Source of the DNA: Firmicutes bacterium HGW-Firmicutes-7
GTDB lineage: Bacteria; Bacillota; Clostridia; Lachnospirales; Vallitaleaceae
DNA: 64,000 nucleotides
Direction: 5' to 3'
Assembly: GCA_002841375.1 (NCBI GenBank)
Contig: PGZO01000003.1
Coordinates: 124,001 to 188,000 of the forward strand
Under the pieces are notes generated by a model. It saw nothing but the letters and a program-made list of their open reading frames with translations. It did not search any database and was not told where the DNA came from. The position numbers were made by a program, and so were the translations under genes. Position 1 is the stretch's first letter. Each line of letters starts with the position of its first letter. This document shows positions 16,319 through 25,404 of the stretch, piece by piece.

Positions 16319-17410
16319 TTAATGTACTAAATCAACGATTGTAATATTTTTAGATGAACTCATATCTCCTAAATTAATAATATTAGAAGAAATCATCTCG
16401 TTACCTTTTTCGTCCTTATATATTTTGACTACAGGTCTTAATGGCGTAACATTATTGTTTTCAATTACTAGTGCTTCTACACCATTGCTTAGCTTAACCA
16501 TTGTTCCAATAGGGTATGCGGCAATCTTATTTATAAATACTTTAACAATATTTTCATCAAACATAGAACCGCTGTTTGCCATGATATACTCCATTGCTTC
16601 TGATGGCAACATCGCCTTTCTATAAGGCCTATTAGAGGTAATGGCATCGTATACGTCAGCAATGCAAATAATTCTCCCAAAAAGAGATATTTCTTCTTTC
16701 TTCTTCTTTTGAGGATATCCAGTTCCATCATATTTTTCATGGTGCTGTAGTACCCCAACATAAGAAGCTATTGGTATTTCATATGAATTCTTTAAATGCC
16801 TATATCCAAATTCAGAATGCTTCTGCACCGTTTCATATTCTTCTTCAGTTAATTCACCGTTTTTTAGTAATATTTCTTTATCTATATAAACCTTCCCTAT
16901 ATCGTGTAATACTGCCGCAATTCCTAGGTCATATAATTCTTTTGAGGAAAGTTTAAGTCCTTGCCCTAAAACGATTGAAAGTATTGCCACATTAACAGAA
17001 TGAAAAAAAGTGTATTCATCAAATAATTTAATATCAACCATATTCACAATTGTATTTTCATTATTGATAATATCATAAACAATATTTTCAATTAATTTTT
17101 TTGTGTTGTTTAATTTATGAGAAACACTTTTAGAAGTGCTATTTTTTGACATGTTCATTGCAGTGAAAACATCTTTTATAGTATATATAGCTGTTCGTCT
17201 AAGCTCATTACTAATAATGTCCTTAATTTCTAATCCCTCAGACAAATCATCTTCTATATAAACGCCTTGATAGCCTAGGCTCTTTATCCGTTCAAGATAG
17301 AGTTGCTTTATTGGAAATCCTCTTCGTACCAATAATTTATTATTGGTATTGTATAGGCTTTTTGCAACAATCATACCTTCTCTCAAACAAGATATTGGCA
17401 CATATCGCAT
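16319..17410 (-). CDS. HD-GYP domain c-di-GMP phosphodiesterase (tandem paralogue)
   Basis: Paralogue of the downstream HD-GYP gene with the same architecture: N-terminal RYVPISCLREGMIVAKSLYN, then FHSVNVA, LHDIGK, HSEFGYRHL and HHEKYDGTGYP, all catalytic residues present. A potential start exists at 17455, but GGGGGT precedes the ATG at 17410 and the N terminus there aligns with the paralogue, so 17410 was chosen (363 residues). The linker between the N domain and the HD-GYP domain is the most divergent part, which suggests the two copies differ in input or interaction rather than in chemistry. Confidence 0.93.
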   Translation of the reverse strand: MRYVPISCLREGMIVAKSLYNTNNKLLVRRGFPIKQLYLERIKSLGYQGVYIEDDLSEGLEIKDIISNELRRTAIYTIKDVFTAMNMSKNSTSKSVSHKLNNTKKLIENIVYDIINNENTIVNMVDIKLFDEYTFFHSVNVAILSIVLGQGLKLSSKELYDLGIAAVLHDIGKVYIDKEILLKNGELTEEEYETVQKHSEFGYRHLKNSYEIPIASYVGVLQHHEKYDGTGYPQKKKKEEISLFGRIICIADVYDAITSNRPYRKAMLPSEAMEYIMANSGSMFDENIVKVFINKIAAYPIGTMVKLSNGVEALVIENNNVTPLRPVVKIYKDEKGNEMISSNIINLGDMSSSKNITIVDLVH

Positions 17411-17666
17411 AAGATACCCCCATCGTGCTTTACTTTCATTAATAATAATACCCATAGATATTCTTATTATATACTAAAGTACTTAATTTTTCAAGTTTTG
17501 GTATTAATTCACCTTAAAATAAGTAAAAAAGGTATAAAAAAGCAAGAATAAAGCATGCAGCAATGTTTTTTATTTTTTATTTTAAAAACCACATGAAATA
17601 TGCTTGTATCTTTACTCACAATAGCTTATTATGTAATAATACTTTTTATACAAAAGGGGTGAACAT

Positions 17667-18548
17667 ATGCAAAAGCACAAAGAGATTACAAATGTAGCCA
17701 TTCTTGGGATGCTGGGAAATATAATATTGCTATTTGCAAAACTAATTGTAGGATTTATATCAAATAGCCAAGCAATGATAGCTGATGGTTTAAATAGTGC
17801 CGGCGACGTGTTCTCTTCTCTAATGACCTATATTGGCAATAAGATATCCTCTAAGCCCGGTGATAAGGATCATCCTTACGGCCACGGAAAAGCGGAATAT
17901 ATCTTTGCAATGATTATAAGCTTCTCTCTACTTCTTGTTGCTTTTTCAATTTTTAGGAGTGCTTTTAACTCTCTAACAGTAGAGACCAAGTTTCAATACT
18001 CGAATTGGCTTGTAGTTGTTGCAATCGGAACAATAATAATCAAAATATTACTATTCATATATTCTAGATCAGTAGGCAAAAAACACAACAGTCTTCTTGC
18101 GATGGCAAATGCACAGGATCATAGAAACGATGTTTTTGTATCGTTAGTAACGCTGATTGGTATAATCTCTGGCTATTATAAGATTCCACTTATTGACGGA
18201 ATTGCTGGTATTCTCATTTCCTTTTGGATTGCCTATACAGGTTTCATAATATTTACCGATGCATATTCTGTTTTGATGGATACAACTGTCAACCCAACAC
18301 TTATGTCTCAAATGGCTGAAATCCTTAATCAAATACCCGGAGTAGATCATATTGATGCAATTATTTCAAAACCAATAGGCCTCAATTTTTTATTAATTGT
18401 AAAGGTATCCATTGACGCTAATTTAACGGTATTCGAAGGACATGAAATTTCTGATAAAATAAAATCTGAGCTTATGAAATTAAATAATATAGAAGATGTC
18501 GTCGTCCATGTCAACCCGGCACAATTTCATCCCGAACAAATGAATTAA
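17667..18548 (+). CDS. Cation diffusion facilitator, probably Mn2+ efflux
   Basis: A 293-residue CDF transporter with about six membrane segments and a C-terminal cytoplasmic ferredoxin-like domain (VDHIDAIISKPIGLNFLLIV onward). Transmembrane helix 2 reads IADGLNSAGD, giving NxxxD at the metal site in place of the HxxxD or DxxxD of Zn/Fe exporters, and helix 5 has DHRND, giving DxxxD. An N-D/D-D quartet is what I recall for manganese exporters such as MntE and MneP, so Mn2+ is the favoured substrate. HPYGHGKAEY is the usual loop motif. It is monocistronic, with a GGGGTG ribosome-binding site and its own terminator. Confidence 0.87.
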   Translation: MQKHKEITNVAILGMLGNIILLFAKLIVGFISNSQAMIADGLNSAGDVFSSLMTYIGNKISSKPGDKDHPYGHGKAEYIFAMIISFSLLLVAFSIFRSAFNSLTVETKFQYSNWLVVVAIGTIIIKILLFIYSRSVGKKHNSLLAMANAQDHRNDVFVSLVTLIGIISGYYKIPLIDGIAGILISFWIAYTGFIIFTDAYSVLMDTTVNPTLMSQMAEILNQIPGVDHIDAIISKPIGLNFLLIVKVSIDANLTVFEGHEISDKIKSELMKLNNIEDVVVHVNPAQFHPEQMN

Positions 18549-18572
18549 AATACCACCTTACGGTGGTATTTT
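18547..18572. terminator. Bidirectional terminator between the CDF and flavin reductase-like genes
   Basis: Eleven-base arms AAAATACCACC and GGTGGTATTTT around TTAC. It lies between two convergent genes. Confidence 0.85.
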
Positions 18573-18574
18573 AT

Positions 18575-19084
18575 TTATAGTTCATAACAAGCAACAATTT
18601 CTCCATAATATAAAGTGTGGTAATCGCCATTTCCATAGAACATCGTCCCTAAATCAGTTCCAATTTGGTCTTCTACAAGCTCCTGCTTAGCAACTATTCT
18701 ACACTCATAATGGAGATTACACTCACTAATTATTGGTGCGTGTACCTTTTTACCTTTTTTAGTTGAAATAAAAGGTCGTTCTAGTTTGTTAACCTCTTTC
18801 CCTGATATACTACCACAAAATGCAAGTGCTTCCTTAAGATCTTTGCCAATTGGAAAGCTCACAGTAAAATCTTCACTTCGTTCTAGTAAATCATGGGTAT
18901 GTCTTGACTTTCTAACTAGTACTTGAAAAATAGGTTTATTCCAAATCAACCCAACCATTCCCCAACCAATTGTCATTGTATTGACCTCCTCACCAGCTTT
19001 AACCGTTAAGAAGGCACCTTTGCCCAATTGATTCATTGCTTCCTTTAATTTCTCGTTATATGCTATATCTTTTATAAGAATCAC
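18575..19084 (-). CDS. Flavin reductase-like FMN-binding split-barrel protein
   Basis: A 169-residue single-domain protein of the flavin reductase-like group: NTMTIGWGMVGLIWNKPIFQ and VRKSRHTHDLLERSEDFTVS are the FMN-binding split-barrel signature, and the C terminus holds the usual YYGEIVACYEL. Related anaerobe proteins bind FMN and act as flavin reductases or ferric reductases; the electron partner is unknown. The first possible start codon is a GTG embedded in the AGAGGTG ribosome-binding sequence, and the first ATG is 16 codons further in. Conserved residues before that ATG favour an upstream, non-ATG start. It lies 11 bp downstream of threonine synthase. Confidence 0.83.
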   Translation of the reverse strand: MILIKDIAYNEKLKEAMNQLGKGAFLTVKAGEEVNTMTIGWGMVGLIWNKPIFQVLVRKSRHTHDLLERSEDFTVSFPIGKDLKEALAFCGSISGKEVNKLERPFISTKKGKKVHAPIISECNLHYECRIVAKQELVEDQIGTDLGTMFYGNGDYHTLYYGEIVACYEL

Positions 19085-19095
19085 CTCTTTTTGTT

Positions 19096-20583
19096 TTATA
19101 TAAGAATTTTACGAACTTCCTTTTTCATTTGCTCTCTAGCGCATTCGCTTTTATGAAGGATCTCTGATGAGCGTATCTCTTCTATTGCTTCAGGGACTTT
19201 TATATGTGATAGTTCTTCCATCTTATCTATAAGTTCAAAATCACTATATTTATCATACGCTTTATCAATTGATAACATCACACTACGTGTAAACTTATAT
19301 GGACTCGCAGTTGCTACAACAATCGTTTTAGTATGATCTGTAATAGTATTTTTATATTTGTTATAAGCAGCATGCCCTACTGCCGTATGTGTATCTAACA
19401 AATAACCTGTTTTGTCAAATACATCTTTAATTGTTTCTGAAGTTTCTTTATCTGATGCATAATATCCAACAAAGTCCTTTAGACCATTTTTCATAGTGTC
19501 CGTTATTGTGTACTCGCCATTTTTTGATAACATTTTCATCAAATTGGCCGTAACTTCACTATCACCTCCAGCTATCTGATAGATTAATCTTTCAAGATTG
19601 CTAGAAATTAATATATCCATTGAAGGAGAGCTTGTCAAAATAAATTCTCTCTTTCTATCATAAACCCCACTATTAATAAAGTCAAATAGCACCTTATTAT
19701 CATTCGAAGCACAAATAAAATGATCTATTGGCAACCCCATTTCTTTAGCATAGTAAGCCGCTAATATATTGCCAAAGTTTCCAGTTGGGACAACTACATT
19801 AATCCGTTCACCATTTTTAATTTCCCCGTTATTTACAAGCGTTGCATACGCATAATAATAGTATACAATTTGAGGTATTAACCTACCAATATTAATAGAA
19901 TTTGCAGAAGAAAATTGATAGCCCTTTGCTTTTATTTCTATTCCTAATTCTTCATCATTAAATATTTCCTTGACACCATTTTGTGCATCATCAAAATTCC
20001 CTTCAATACCAATAACATATGTATTATCGCCTTTTTGGGTTACCATTTGATGTTTTTGTATTGGACTAACGCCATCTTTAGGATAAAAAACTATTATTTT
20101 CGTCCCTTCTACATTTGCAAAGCCTGATAATGCTGCTTTCCCTGTATCTCCCGATGTAGCTGCTAAAATAACAATATCGTTATCTATCTTTTGCTTCTTA
20201 GTCGCCGTCTTCATTAGGTAAGGCAAGATTGAAAGCGCCATGTCTTTAAATGCGAGCGTATTCCCATGAAATAACTCCAGGTAATATGCATCTCCTTTTT
20301 TCACAAGTGGTGCTATTTCCTTTGTATCAAATTTATCATCATATGCACTAGCTATACAAGTTCTAAGCTCTTGTTCCGTAAAATCACTTAAAAAGTGTTT
20401 CATTACTTCATAGGCCAAATCTTGATAATTCATTAAACATAGTGTTTGTATAGATGTTGTCATTTTAGGCAATGTATTTGGAACAAATAGTCCACCATCA
20501 CAAGCCAACCCTTTCACAATTGCTAAAGAGGCTTCAACGTTGTTTTCTTGCCCTCTTGTACTGTTATATAAAATCTGTGCCAT
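19096..20583 (-). CDS. thrC: Threonine synthase
   Basis: Converts O-phosphohomoserine to L-threonine with PLP. It has 495 residues, the longer class of bacterial ThrC with the N-terminal YNSTRG segment. ELFHGNTLAFKDMALSIL holds the PLP lysine, AATSGDTGKAA binds the substrate phosphate and VVPTGNFGNILAAYYAKEMG is the phosphate-binding glycine-rich loop. ATG follows AAGGAAGG. The gene is isolated from hom and thrB, which are not in the window. The flavin reductase-like gene 11 bp downstream may be co-transcribed. Confidence 0.95.
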   Translation of the reverse strand: MAQILYNSTRGQENNVEASLAIVKGLACDGGLFVPNTLPKMTTSIQTLCLMNYQDLAYEVMKHFLSDFTEQELRTCIASAYDDKFDTKEIAPLVKKGDAYYLELFHGNTLAFKDMALSILPYLMKTATKKQKIDNDIVILAATSGDTGKAALSGFANVEGTKIIVFYPKDGVSPIQKHQMVTQKGDNTYVIGIEGNFDDAQNGVKEIFNDEELGIEIKAKGYQFSSANSINIGRLIPQIVYYYYAYATLVNNGEIKNGERINVVVPTGNFGNILAAYYAKEMGLPIDHFICASNDNKVLFDFINSGVYDRKREFILTSSPSMDILISSNLERLIYQIAGGDSEVTANLMKMLSKNGEYTITDTMKNGLKDFVGYYASDKETSETIKDVFDKTGYLLDTHTAVGHAAYNKYKNTITDHTKTIVVATASPYKFTRSVMLSIDKAYDKYSDFELIDKMEELSHIKVPEAIEEIRSSEILHKSECAREQMKKEVRKILI

Positions 20584-20704
20584 GGTGTATCCTTCCTTTA
20601 TTTTAATTCGTAATTAGCAAAACAATTGATATTATAGTACCACATTTTAACGAACTATACAACTCTAACGTTGTTTGATCAACTCGTTAATGAAGTTGCA
20701 AAAG

Positions 20705-20760
20705 ATCAAATAGACAGGAAATCTAACCTCAAGTTTAGAGGGATTTCCTGTCTATTTGAT
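20705..20760 (-). terminator. Long-stem terminator between the SleB-like gene and thrC
   Basis: A perfect 19-bp stem (20705-20723 with 20742-20760) capped by an inner CCTC/GAGG stem. On the minus strand it follows the SleB-like gene closely; the U tract (CTTTTG) is weak. Confidence 0.7.
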
Positions 20761-20766
20761 TTCTTC

Positions 20767-21492
20767 TTAGTATGTGTAAAATTCATGTACACCGTGCTGG
20801 GCTACTCTCGTAAGACTATTATCAAACCAGCTTACTGCTTTGGATGAGGACATTGATCGTGCAACAAAAAATAATGCATCTTGAGAATAATCCTCTCCAT
20901 TAAGTGCTCTTTCTACTGCTTCATAGCTTGCTTCAGTTAATGTAACTGAATCAATTCTTCCATCATCAATTGGAGAAAATTGTGCTCTACCATTGTTTTC
21001 CTGGTAGACTACATCATATATAGTATTTGGAAATTGACTGCTTTCTACTCTATTAAGAACTACGTTAGCTACCATGATTTTACCAATAATATCCTCACCA
21101 GTAGCTTCCGCTTCAACAATCTTGACTAAAGCCATATAGTCCTCTTCTGTAAGAATAACAATTTCTTTCTCATTTATTGTTTCTTGAGATGCTGTTTCAA
21201 ATACAGTCTTACTGTCTTCTTCCTCTTTCATTAACTTAGAAGACTGTGGTAATTCCTTATCTTGAGCAGTTAGTTCTTGCTTTGTTGTATCAACTTCCTC
21301 TACTACCGTTTCGTCTTTATCAATGACCTTTTCTGGATTTGTCTTACTATTAACTATAAATCCATTTGTACCTAACAAAAGAACTGTCACCATACCAGCT
21401 GAAACTATAACAAGTCCTTTTGTATACGCCTTTTTGGATAAGCTTTTCATTGCAAAGAAAATCTTTCCTAAAAGCTTTTTAAATCTTATCAT
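20767..21492 (-). CDS. SleB/CwlJ-type cell-wall hydrolase, membrane anchored
   Basis: A 241-residue protein. A basic N terminus leads into one membrane segment at about residues 27-45, then a Glu/Asp/Lys-rich extracytoplasmic linker (about 50-115), then the SleB/CwlJ hydrolase domain. In that domain VKIVEAEATGEDIIGKIMVANVVLNRV holds the catalytic Glu region and YQENNGRAQFSP is the second family motif. Relatives cleave peptidoglycan during spore germination or in vegetative cells. There is no peptidoglycan-binding repeat. ATG follows AAAGGAG. The 700-base region upstream holds no c-di-AMP (ydaO-type) riboswitch that I could recognise, although such hydrolases often have one. Confidence 0.88.
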   Translation of the reverse strand: MIRFKKLLGKIFFAMKSLSKKAYTKGLVIVSAGMVTVLLLGTNGFIVNSKTNPEKVIDKDETVVEEVDTTKQELTAQDKELPQSSKLMKEEEDSKTVFETASQETINEKEIVILTEEDYMALVKIVEAEATGEDIIGKIMVANVVLNRVESSQFPNTIYDVVYQENNGRAQFSPIDDGRIDSVTLTEASYEAVERALNGEDYSQDALFFVARSMSSSKAVSWFDNSLTRVAQHGVHEFYTY

Positions 21493-22002
21493 ATGAAAAC
21501 TCCTTTTTAATACCTTTTTGATCCAAAAATTAGAATCAATATTTTATAACCAAATCAAACGATACGCGTCCTCCGCATAATTTATGGGTAATTTTACTTC
21601 TTTGTCTACTACTTTTCAAAACAGGACGTTGCCAATTATATTAGACCTTCCCAGAAGTGTCAATAACAATTAACGTTTTTTGGTAGTGTTTAAGAAGTAT
21701 TCAGAAAATTCTTCCATCCATTTTATGTAATATGTCATGTCCTTCAAGAATAAATAAGTAACGCTTAGTTAAAATTACTACAGTAATATTTTTTTTGTAT
21801 AGTTTTACATAAAATAGATTTGTCTACTATTATACCCTTGTTTTTATTAGTTATTCTTAAATCATTATTTTTTATAGTGTTTCGCCTGCAAATTACTTAA
21901 AAACTCGACTTCCTATGTGCTTTTTAAAGATTTCTTCTTAAAAACAATCACCCTCAACCTAGTAATGTTGTATCTTAAACGGCATTTTTTATAGTTCAAG
22001 TT
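21493..22002. other. Intergenic region without a supported gene
   Basis: AT-rich DNA between the SleB-like gene (minus) and the AP2 protein gene (plus). Short open frames here have no ribosome-binding site or recognisable motif. No convincing minus-strand promoter for the SleB-like gene was identified. Confidence 0.4.
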
Positions 22003-22195
22003 TTGAATAAATTCCTCCTCTATGTTATAATAAATACAATATCTGGATAGATTAAAGGATACTCGCCCTCCGCATTCGCTACGAGCTCGTAACCCCAAAT
22101 AATAGCGAAGCTACTATAAGCCAAAACGTAAGCTTTACTTGCCCATCAGTGGGTGACTTCCTTCGTTAGGTTAAAAACCCATGAGGTGAAAGAAC
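22003..22195 (+). promoter_or_regulatory. Promoter and structured 5' leader of the AP2-domain gene
   Basis: TTGAAT (22003-22008), 17 bp, TATAAT (22026-22031) gives a transcript with about 160 bases before the start codon. The leader can form TTCGCTA/TAGCGAA pairing, the self-complementary ACGAGCTCGT, CCCAT/GTGGG and GGTT/AACC hairpins. It contains GACTTCCTTCGT, also present in the ilvA leader. No known riboswitch or intron core was recognised. Confidence 0.5.
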
Positions 22196-23002
22196 ATGTC
22201 CCCTTTAAAAGGTGCTTATCCTTCAACTAAATGTGATGGATCTAAATATTATCGAGCATCCATTACCTATAAAAACAAACATATAAGTCTTGGTAGTTTT
22301 CATGAAGAACATGCTGCTCATCAAGCTTATTTAGATGCTAATTCTATTCTATTCGAAAACAAGTATAGTTATGACAACTATAATCCAGACACTAGCCTTG
22401 CCTTTGAGAAATGGATTATTTTACACAACTTCAGAGATAACGGTTATTATATAAAAACCCCTATATATATGCATAAATACTACTTTTCCTACTTCTTAGA
22501 GGAAACAGTCGAATTAACCTTTGATGTAGATGATCTTTTTTACTACTCTATCCACAAGATTTTCAAGAGAAAGGGTTATTTATTTGTAAATGATTATGGA
22601 ATACAGTCTAGTATTTTACAAAGATTTGGTATTAAAAACTTCTCAGTAGAAGGAAAAGATTACTATTTTAAAGATGGCAACCCTTATAATCTAAGATACC
22701 ATAATATAGTTGTTATTAATAAGTACTATGGTGTAGAAAAGGGCACTTCAAAAGGCAGTGAAATATACGTCACTAAAATCCATATCCGAGGAAATTATAT
22801 CGTTGGAAAATATATTTCCGAAGAAAAAGCAGCCATTGCATTTAACAAGGCTGCTGATTATTTAAAAATTAACAAAATTACCAATAAAACTTTTCCTAGA
22901 AATTATATAGAAAACTTAGGTCCTACTCGATATGAAGAGATCTACAATAAAATCAGACTCCCCTACAAAATCATCAATTTAAATTCATTTGATAAAAACT
23001 AG
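22196..23002 (+). CDS. AP2-domain protein resembling a degenerate HNH homing endonuclease
   Basis: A 268-residue protein with two AP2-like DNA-binding segments: residues about 12-50 (YYRASITYKNKHISLGSF, with the alanine-rich helix after it) and about 195-230 (KIHIRGNYIVGKYISEEKAA). The middle resembles the HNH region of AP2-type homing endonucleases: DGNPYNLRYHNIVVINKYYG matches the usual 'DNRxxNLR...N' stretch, but the catalytic histidines of an HNH nuclease are not visible. It is therefore probably DNA-binding only, a domesticated or decayed homing endonuclease. GAGGTG precedes ATG. It is monocistronic behind its own promoter and structured leader. There is no intron or intein nearby. Confidence 0.68.
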   Translation: MSPLKGAYPSTKCDGSKYYRASITYKNKHISLGSFHEEHAAHQAYLDANSILFENKYSYDNYNPDTSLAFEKWIILHNFRDNGYYIKTPIYMHKYYFSYFLEETVELTFDVDDLFYYSIHKIFKRKGYLFVNDYGIQSSILQRFGIKNFSVEGKDYYFKDGNPYNLRYHNIVVINKYYGVEKGTSKGSEIYVTKIHIRGNYIVGKYISEEKAAIAFNKAADYLKINKITNKTFPRNYIENLGPTRYEEIYNKIRLPYKIINLNSFDKN

Positions 23003-23021
23003 TCCCAATAATATATTCGTT

Positions 23022-23723
23022 TTATTGCGCTGTCTCTATTTCTTTTACACATTTGTAATTGGTAACTACCCATCTGCCTTCTCGTTCGGCGACAATAGCT
23101 TCAAAGTGCTCCTTCACATTTTCATCCGAAGAAGAAAATACAATCTTATAGGATTGACTTGATACTTGAAAGGCTTCCTTTATTTTAGGCTTAGCACCAA
23201 ATTCTTCATCTCTTGCTTTCATTAAATAATAACCATTTTCATAAGTAATAGGTGAATTTTCGGGATAGCTATGTGCTGTAAAATCATAATCAAAAAATCT
23301 TTTTATTACCTCTGTAACGTTTTCCTCTGGTATGTATAATACAAATCTGTCAGAATCAAATCTTAGCTCATTGTATTCAAATTGATAAATAAATGAAATA
23401 GCAAAGAGTTGTCTATCTGTATTTGTTAATTCACCAGTTTCTGATTGTGGACTAAATAAAAAATTATAATAAAATTTCTCTATAAACCCTTCTAACTCAG
23501 ATAATAGCCCTTCATTTGTAACTTTAGTGCTTTTAAGCGTTGTTTCATTATTCTCTGTAACAGATGAATCCTTTAAATCGCTTTCAGTTTCTTCAGGCAC
23601 ATTCTCAGTAGCACTAATTAATTGTTTATTTACTGTGCTCACATCTGTCGTTTTTTTACATCCACTTAGTCCAATCAGAATTAAGCTAAGAAAAATAATT
23701 AATACTGCTATATTTTTTTTCAT
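23022..23723 (-). CDS. Lipoprotein of unknown function
   Basis: A 233-residue secreted lipoprotein: basic N terminus, hydrophobic stretch and lipobox LSGC with lipidated Cys22. A Ser/Thr/Glu-rich linker (about 25-70) joins it to a compact C-terminal domain of about 150 residues rich in Phe and Tyr. I do not recognise the domain. It has no enzymatic motif and may bind a ligand or cell wall. ATG follows GGAGGAAG. It is convergent with the AP2 gene and followed upstream by the dehydrogenase gene on the same strand, with no sign of functional linkage. Confidence 0.78.
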   Translation of the reverse strand: MKKNIAVLIIFLSLILIGLSGCKKTTDVSTVNKQLISATENVPEETESDLKDSSVTENNETTLKSTKVTNEGLLSELEGFIEKFYYNFLFSPQSETGELTNTDRQLFAISFIYQFEYNELRFDSDRFVLYIPEENVTEVIKRFFDYDFTAHSYPENSPITYENGYYLMKARDEEFGAKPKIKEAFQVSSQSYKIVFSSSDENVKEHFEAIVAEREGRWVVTNYKCVKEIETAQ

Positions 23724-23798
23724 TATACTTCCTCCATAATTTTTACCAAATACATTATATCATAAAATACCAAATAATTTAATGGCAATTAGGTGTCA

Positions 23799-24758
23799 TT
23801 ATTTAGACACGACATTTCGATATTCACCCTTGCTAAAAGCTTCAATGTTTTTATATACTTCCTGTACCATTCTATTCCTCGCCTCCACACTTGCCCATCC
23901 AATGTGCGGCGTAATAAATAATCTCGGATTATCTTTTATTTTAATAAACGGACTATTTAAAGCCATCGGTTCATTTTCTAATACATCTAATGCCACACCT
24001 AAAACCATTTTCTCTTCAATTGCCTTTACTAAATCCTCTTCATTAATAATTCCACCTCTTCCAAGATTTAGCAAATAGGCAGAGGGCTTCATTGTGTTAA
24101 GCTCTCTTAATGTAATCAAGTTGTGCGTACGTTCATTTAATGGTGCATGAATTGAAACAATATCGGATGTACTCATCAAGGTATCTAGATCAACTAATGG
24201 ATAATTGCAATTGGTGTTTTTACCTGTCGTAGAATAATATATAATGTTACATCCAAATACACTAGCAATTTCAGCCACTCTCTTTCCAATATTCCCGAAG
24301 CCTATGATTCCCCAGGTCTTTCCTTTAAGTTCAAAAAATCGTTTTTCATAATGACGATATTTGTCATCGTCAATATAGGTGCCTTCTTTAATATACTTAT
24401 CATAATAAGCCAAGTTTTCATATAAATAAAACAAAATTGCAAAAGTATGTTGCGCAACGCTTTCAGTAGAATAATTAATGACATTACAAACACGAATATT
24501 GTTCTTAACCGTATAGCACTTATCAATATTATTTGTTCCTGTTGCTGTAAGGCATATTAATTTAAGCTTTGAAGCATGTTTTAAATTAGCTTCATTTAAT
24601 AGCACCTTATTCGTAATGATTACGTCTACATCCCGAATTCTTTCAATAACTTCTTCTTTATTTGTAAAGCCATAAATGCTCAGTGCACCAAGCGACTTAA
24701 ATACTGACAAATCAAGTTCTTTCCCCAATGAATTCGCATCAAGAATAACAATTTTCAT
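23799..24758 (-). CDS. D-2-hydroxyacid dehydrogenase (hydroxypyruvate reductase-like)
   Basis: A 320-residue NAD-dependent dehydrogenase of the D-isomer-specific family. WGIIGFGNIGKRVAEIAS is the Rossmann glycine motif. The catalytic triad is visible as Arg in LNLGRGGIINEEDLV, Glu in DVLENEPM and His in ITPHIGWAS. Sequence style is closest to hydroxypyruvate/glycerate dehydrogenases, reducing 2-oxo acids to D-hydroxy acids. An upstream in-frame start at 24821 encodes a hydrophobic stretch that does not belong to the family, whereas GGAGGA stands before ATG at 24758, so the shorter form is preferred. Confidence 0.9.
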   Translation of the reverse strand: MKIVILDANSLGKELDLSVFKSLGALSIYGFTNKEEVIERIRDVDVIITNKVLLNEANLKHASKLKLICLTATGTNNIDKCYTVKNNIRVCNVINYSTESVAQHTFAILFYLYENLAYYDKYIKEGTYIDDDKYRHYEKRFFELKGKTWGIIGFGNIGKRVAEIASVFGCNIIYYSTTGKNTNCNYPLVDLDTLMSTSDIVSIHAPLNERTHNLITLRELNTMKPSAYLLNLGRGGIINEEDLVKAIEEKMVLGVALDVLENEPMALNSPFIKIKDNPRLFITPHIGWASVEARNRMVQEVYKNIEAFSKGEYRNVVSK

Positions 24759-24892
24759 ATTTTTCCTCCACAAAATAACACTAATGATGATGACGTTAAA
24801 AAACAAAAAAAGCAGAAACATTTACAATGATCATAAAATTCATGTAAATTATTTCTACTCTATTATAAAGCATTGTCTATTTATTGAAAACC

Positions 24893-25318
24893 CTATATTT
24901 TAAATACAATAATGCCTGCAATCACAATCGCCATACCAATTAACTTTTTAAACTCAAAGTCAATTGATTCAGTGCCAAATACACCAAATAATTCGATTAA
25001 ATATGCAACAATAAGTTGAGAACTCAAAAAGATCATAACTGAAAATGTTGGCCCAAGACTTGAAATACTTTTAATGACTGTATATACAATAACCGCACCA
25101 ATTAAACCTCCAAGAAAGTACAATTTATTTGCTTTTAAAATTGGTTCAAAGGGAAGTCTTCCAGTTATAATCCACAAAAGCACACATAAAAGCAAGCCTG
25201 TTGAATGAACAACCGTATTTGCTACCCACAGGCTACTACTTTCTGTTAATCTAGTATTAAAAACCCCTTGAATAGACATTAATGCGCCTGCTAATATAGC
25301 AAATATCAACCCTGACAT
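24893..25318 (-). CDS. YdcZ/DUF606-type small drug/metabolite transporter
   Basis: A protein of about 141 residues with five hydrophobic segments: an N-terminal MSGLIFAILAGALMSIQGVF with the family's QG..N sequence, NTVVHSTGLLLCVLLW, then LGGLIGAVIVYTV, SVMIFLSSQLIVAYLIELFG and a C-terminal GMAIVIAGIIVFKI. This is the short 'half-size' DMT member YdcZ/DUF606, which probably works as a dimer; the substrate is unknown. AGGAGG lies three bases before one ATG (25321) and six before the next (25318); the latter is favoured. An upstream frame to 25360 lacks support. Confidence 0.82.
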   Translation of the reverse strand: MSGLIFAILAGALMSIQGVFNTRLTESSSLWVANTVVHSTGLLLCVLLWIITGRLPFEPILKANKLYFLGGLIGAVIVYTVIKSISSLGPTFSVMIFLSSQLIVAYLIELFGVFGTESIDFEFKKLIGMAIVIAGIIVFKI

Positions 25319-25404
25319 CATGAGCCTCCTAATTAAACCTAGTTTAATTAGGATATCCAAAGAGAAAGGTTATATTCATAATAGCATCCATTAATTCACC
25401 AAAT

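Noticed and set aside
20584-20700. T-box upstream of threonine synthase
   Set aside because: The interval is too short and lacks T-box motifs. Only a possible -10 (TATAAT near 20631-20636, minus strand) is visible.
21493-21900. c-di-AMP (ydaO/yuaA) riboswitch upstream of the SleB-like hydrolase
   Set aside because: Such hydrolases often have one, but none of the conserved aptamer segments are present on the minus strand.
21913-22098. Minus-strand frame of 61 codons
   Set aside because: It has no ribosome-binding site or recognisable motif, and it lies across the AP2 gene promoter and leader.
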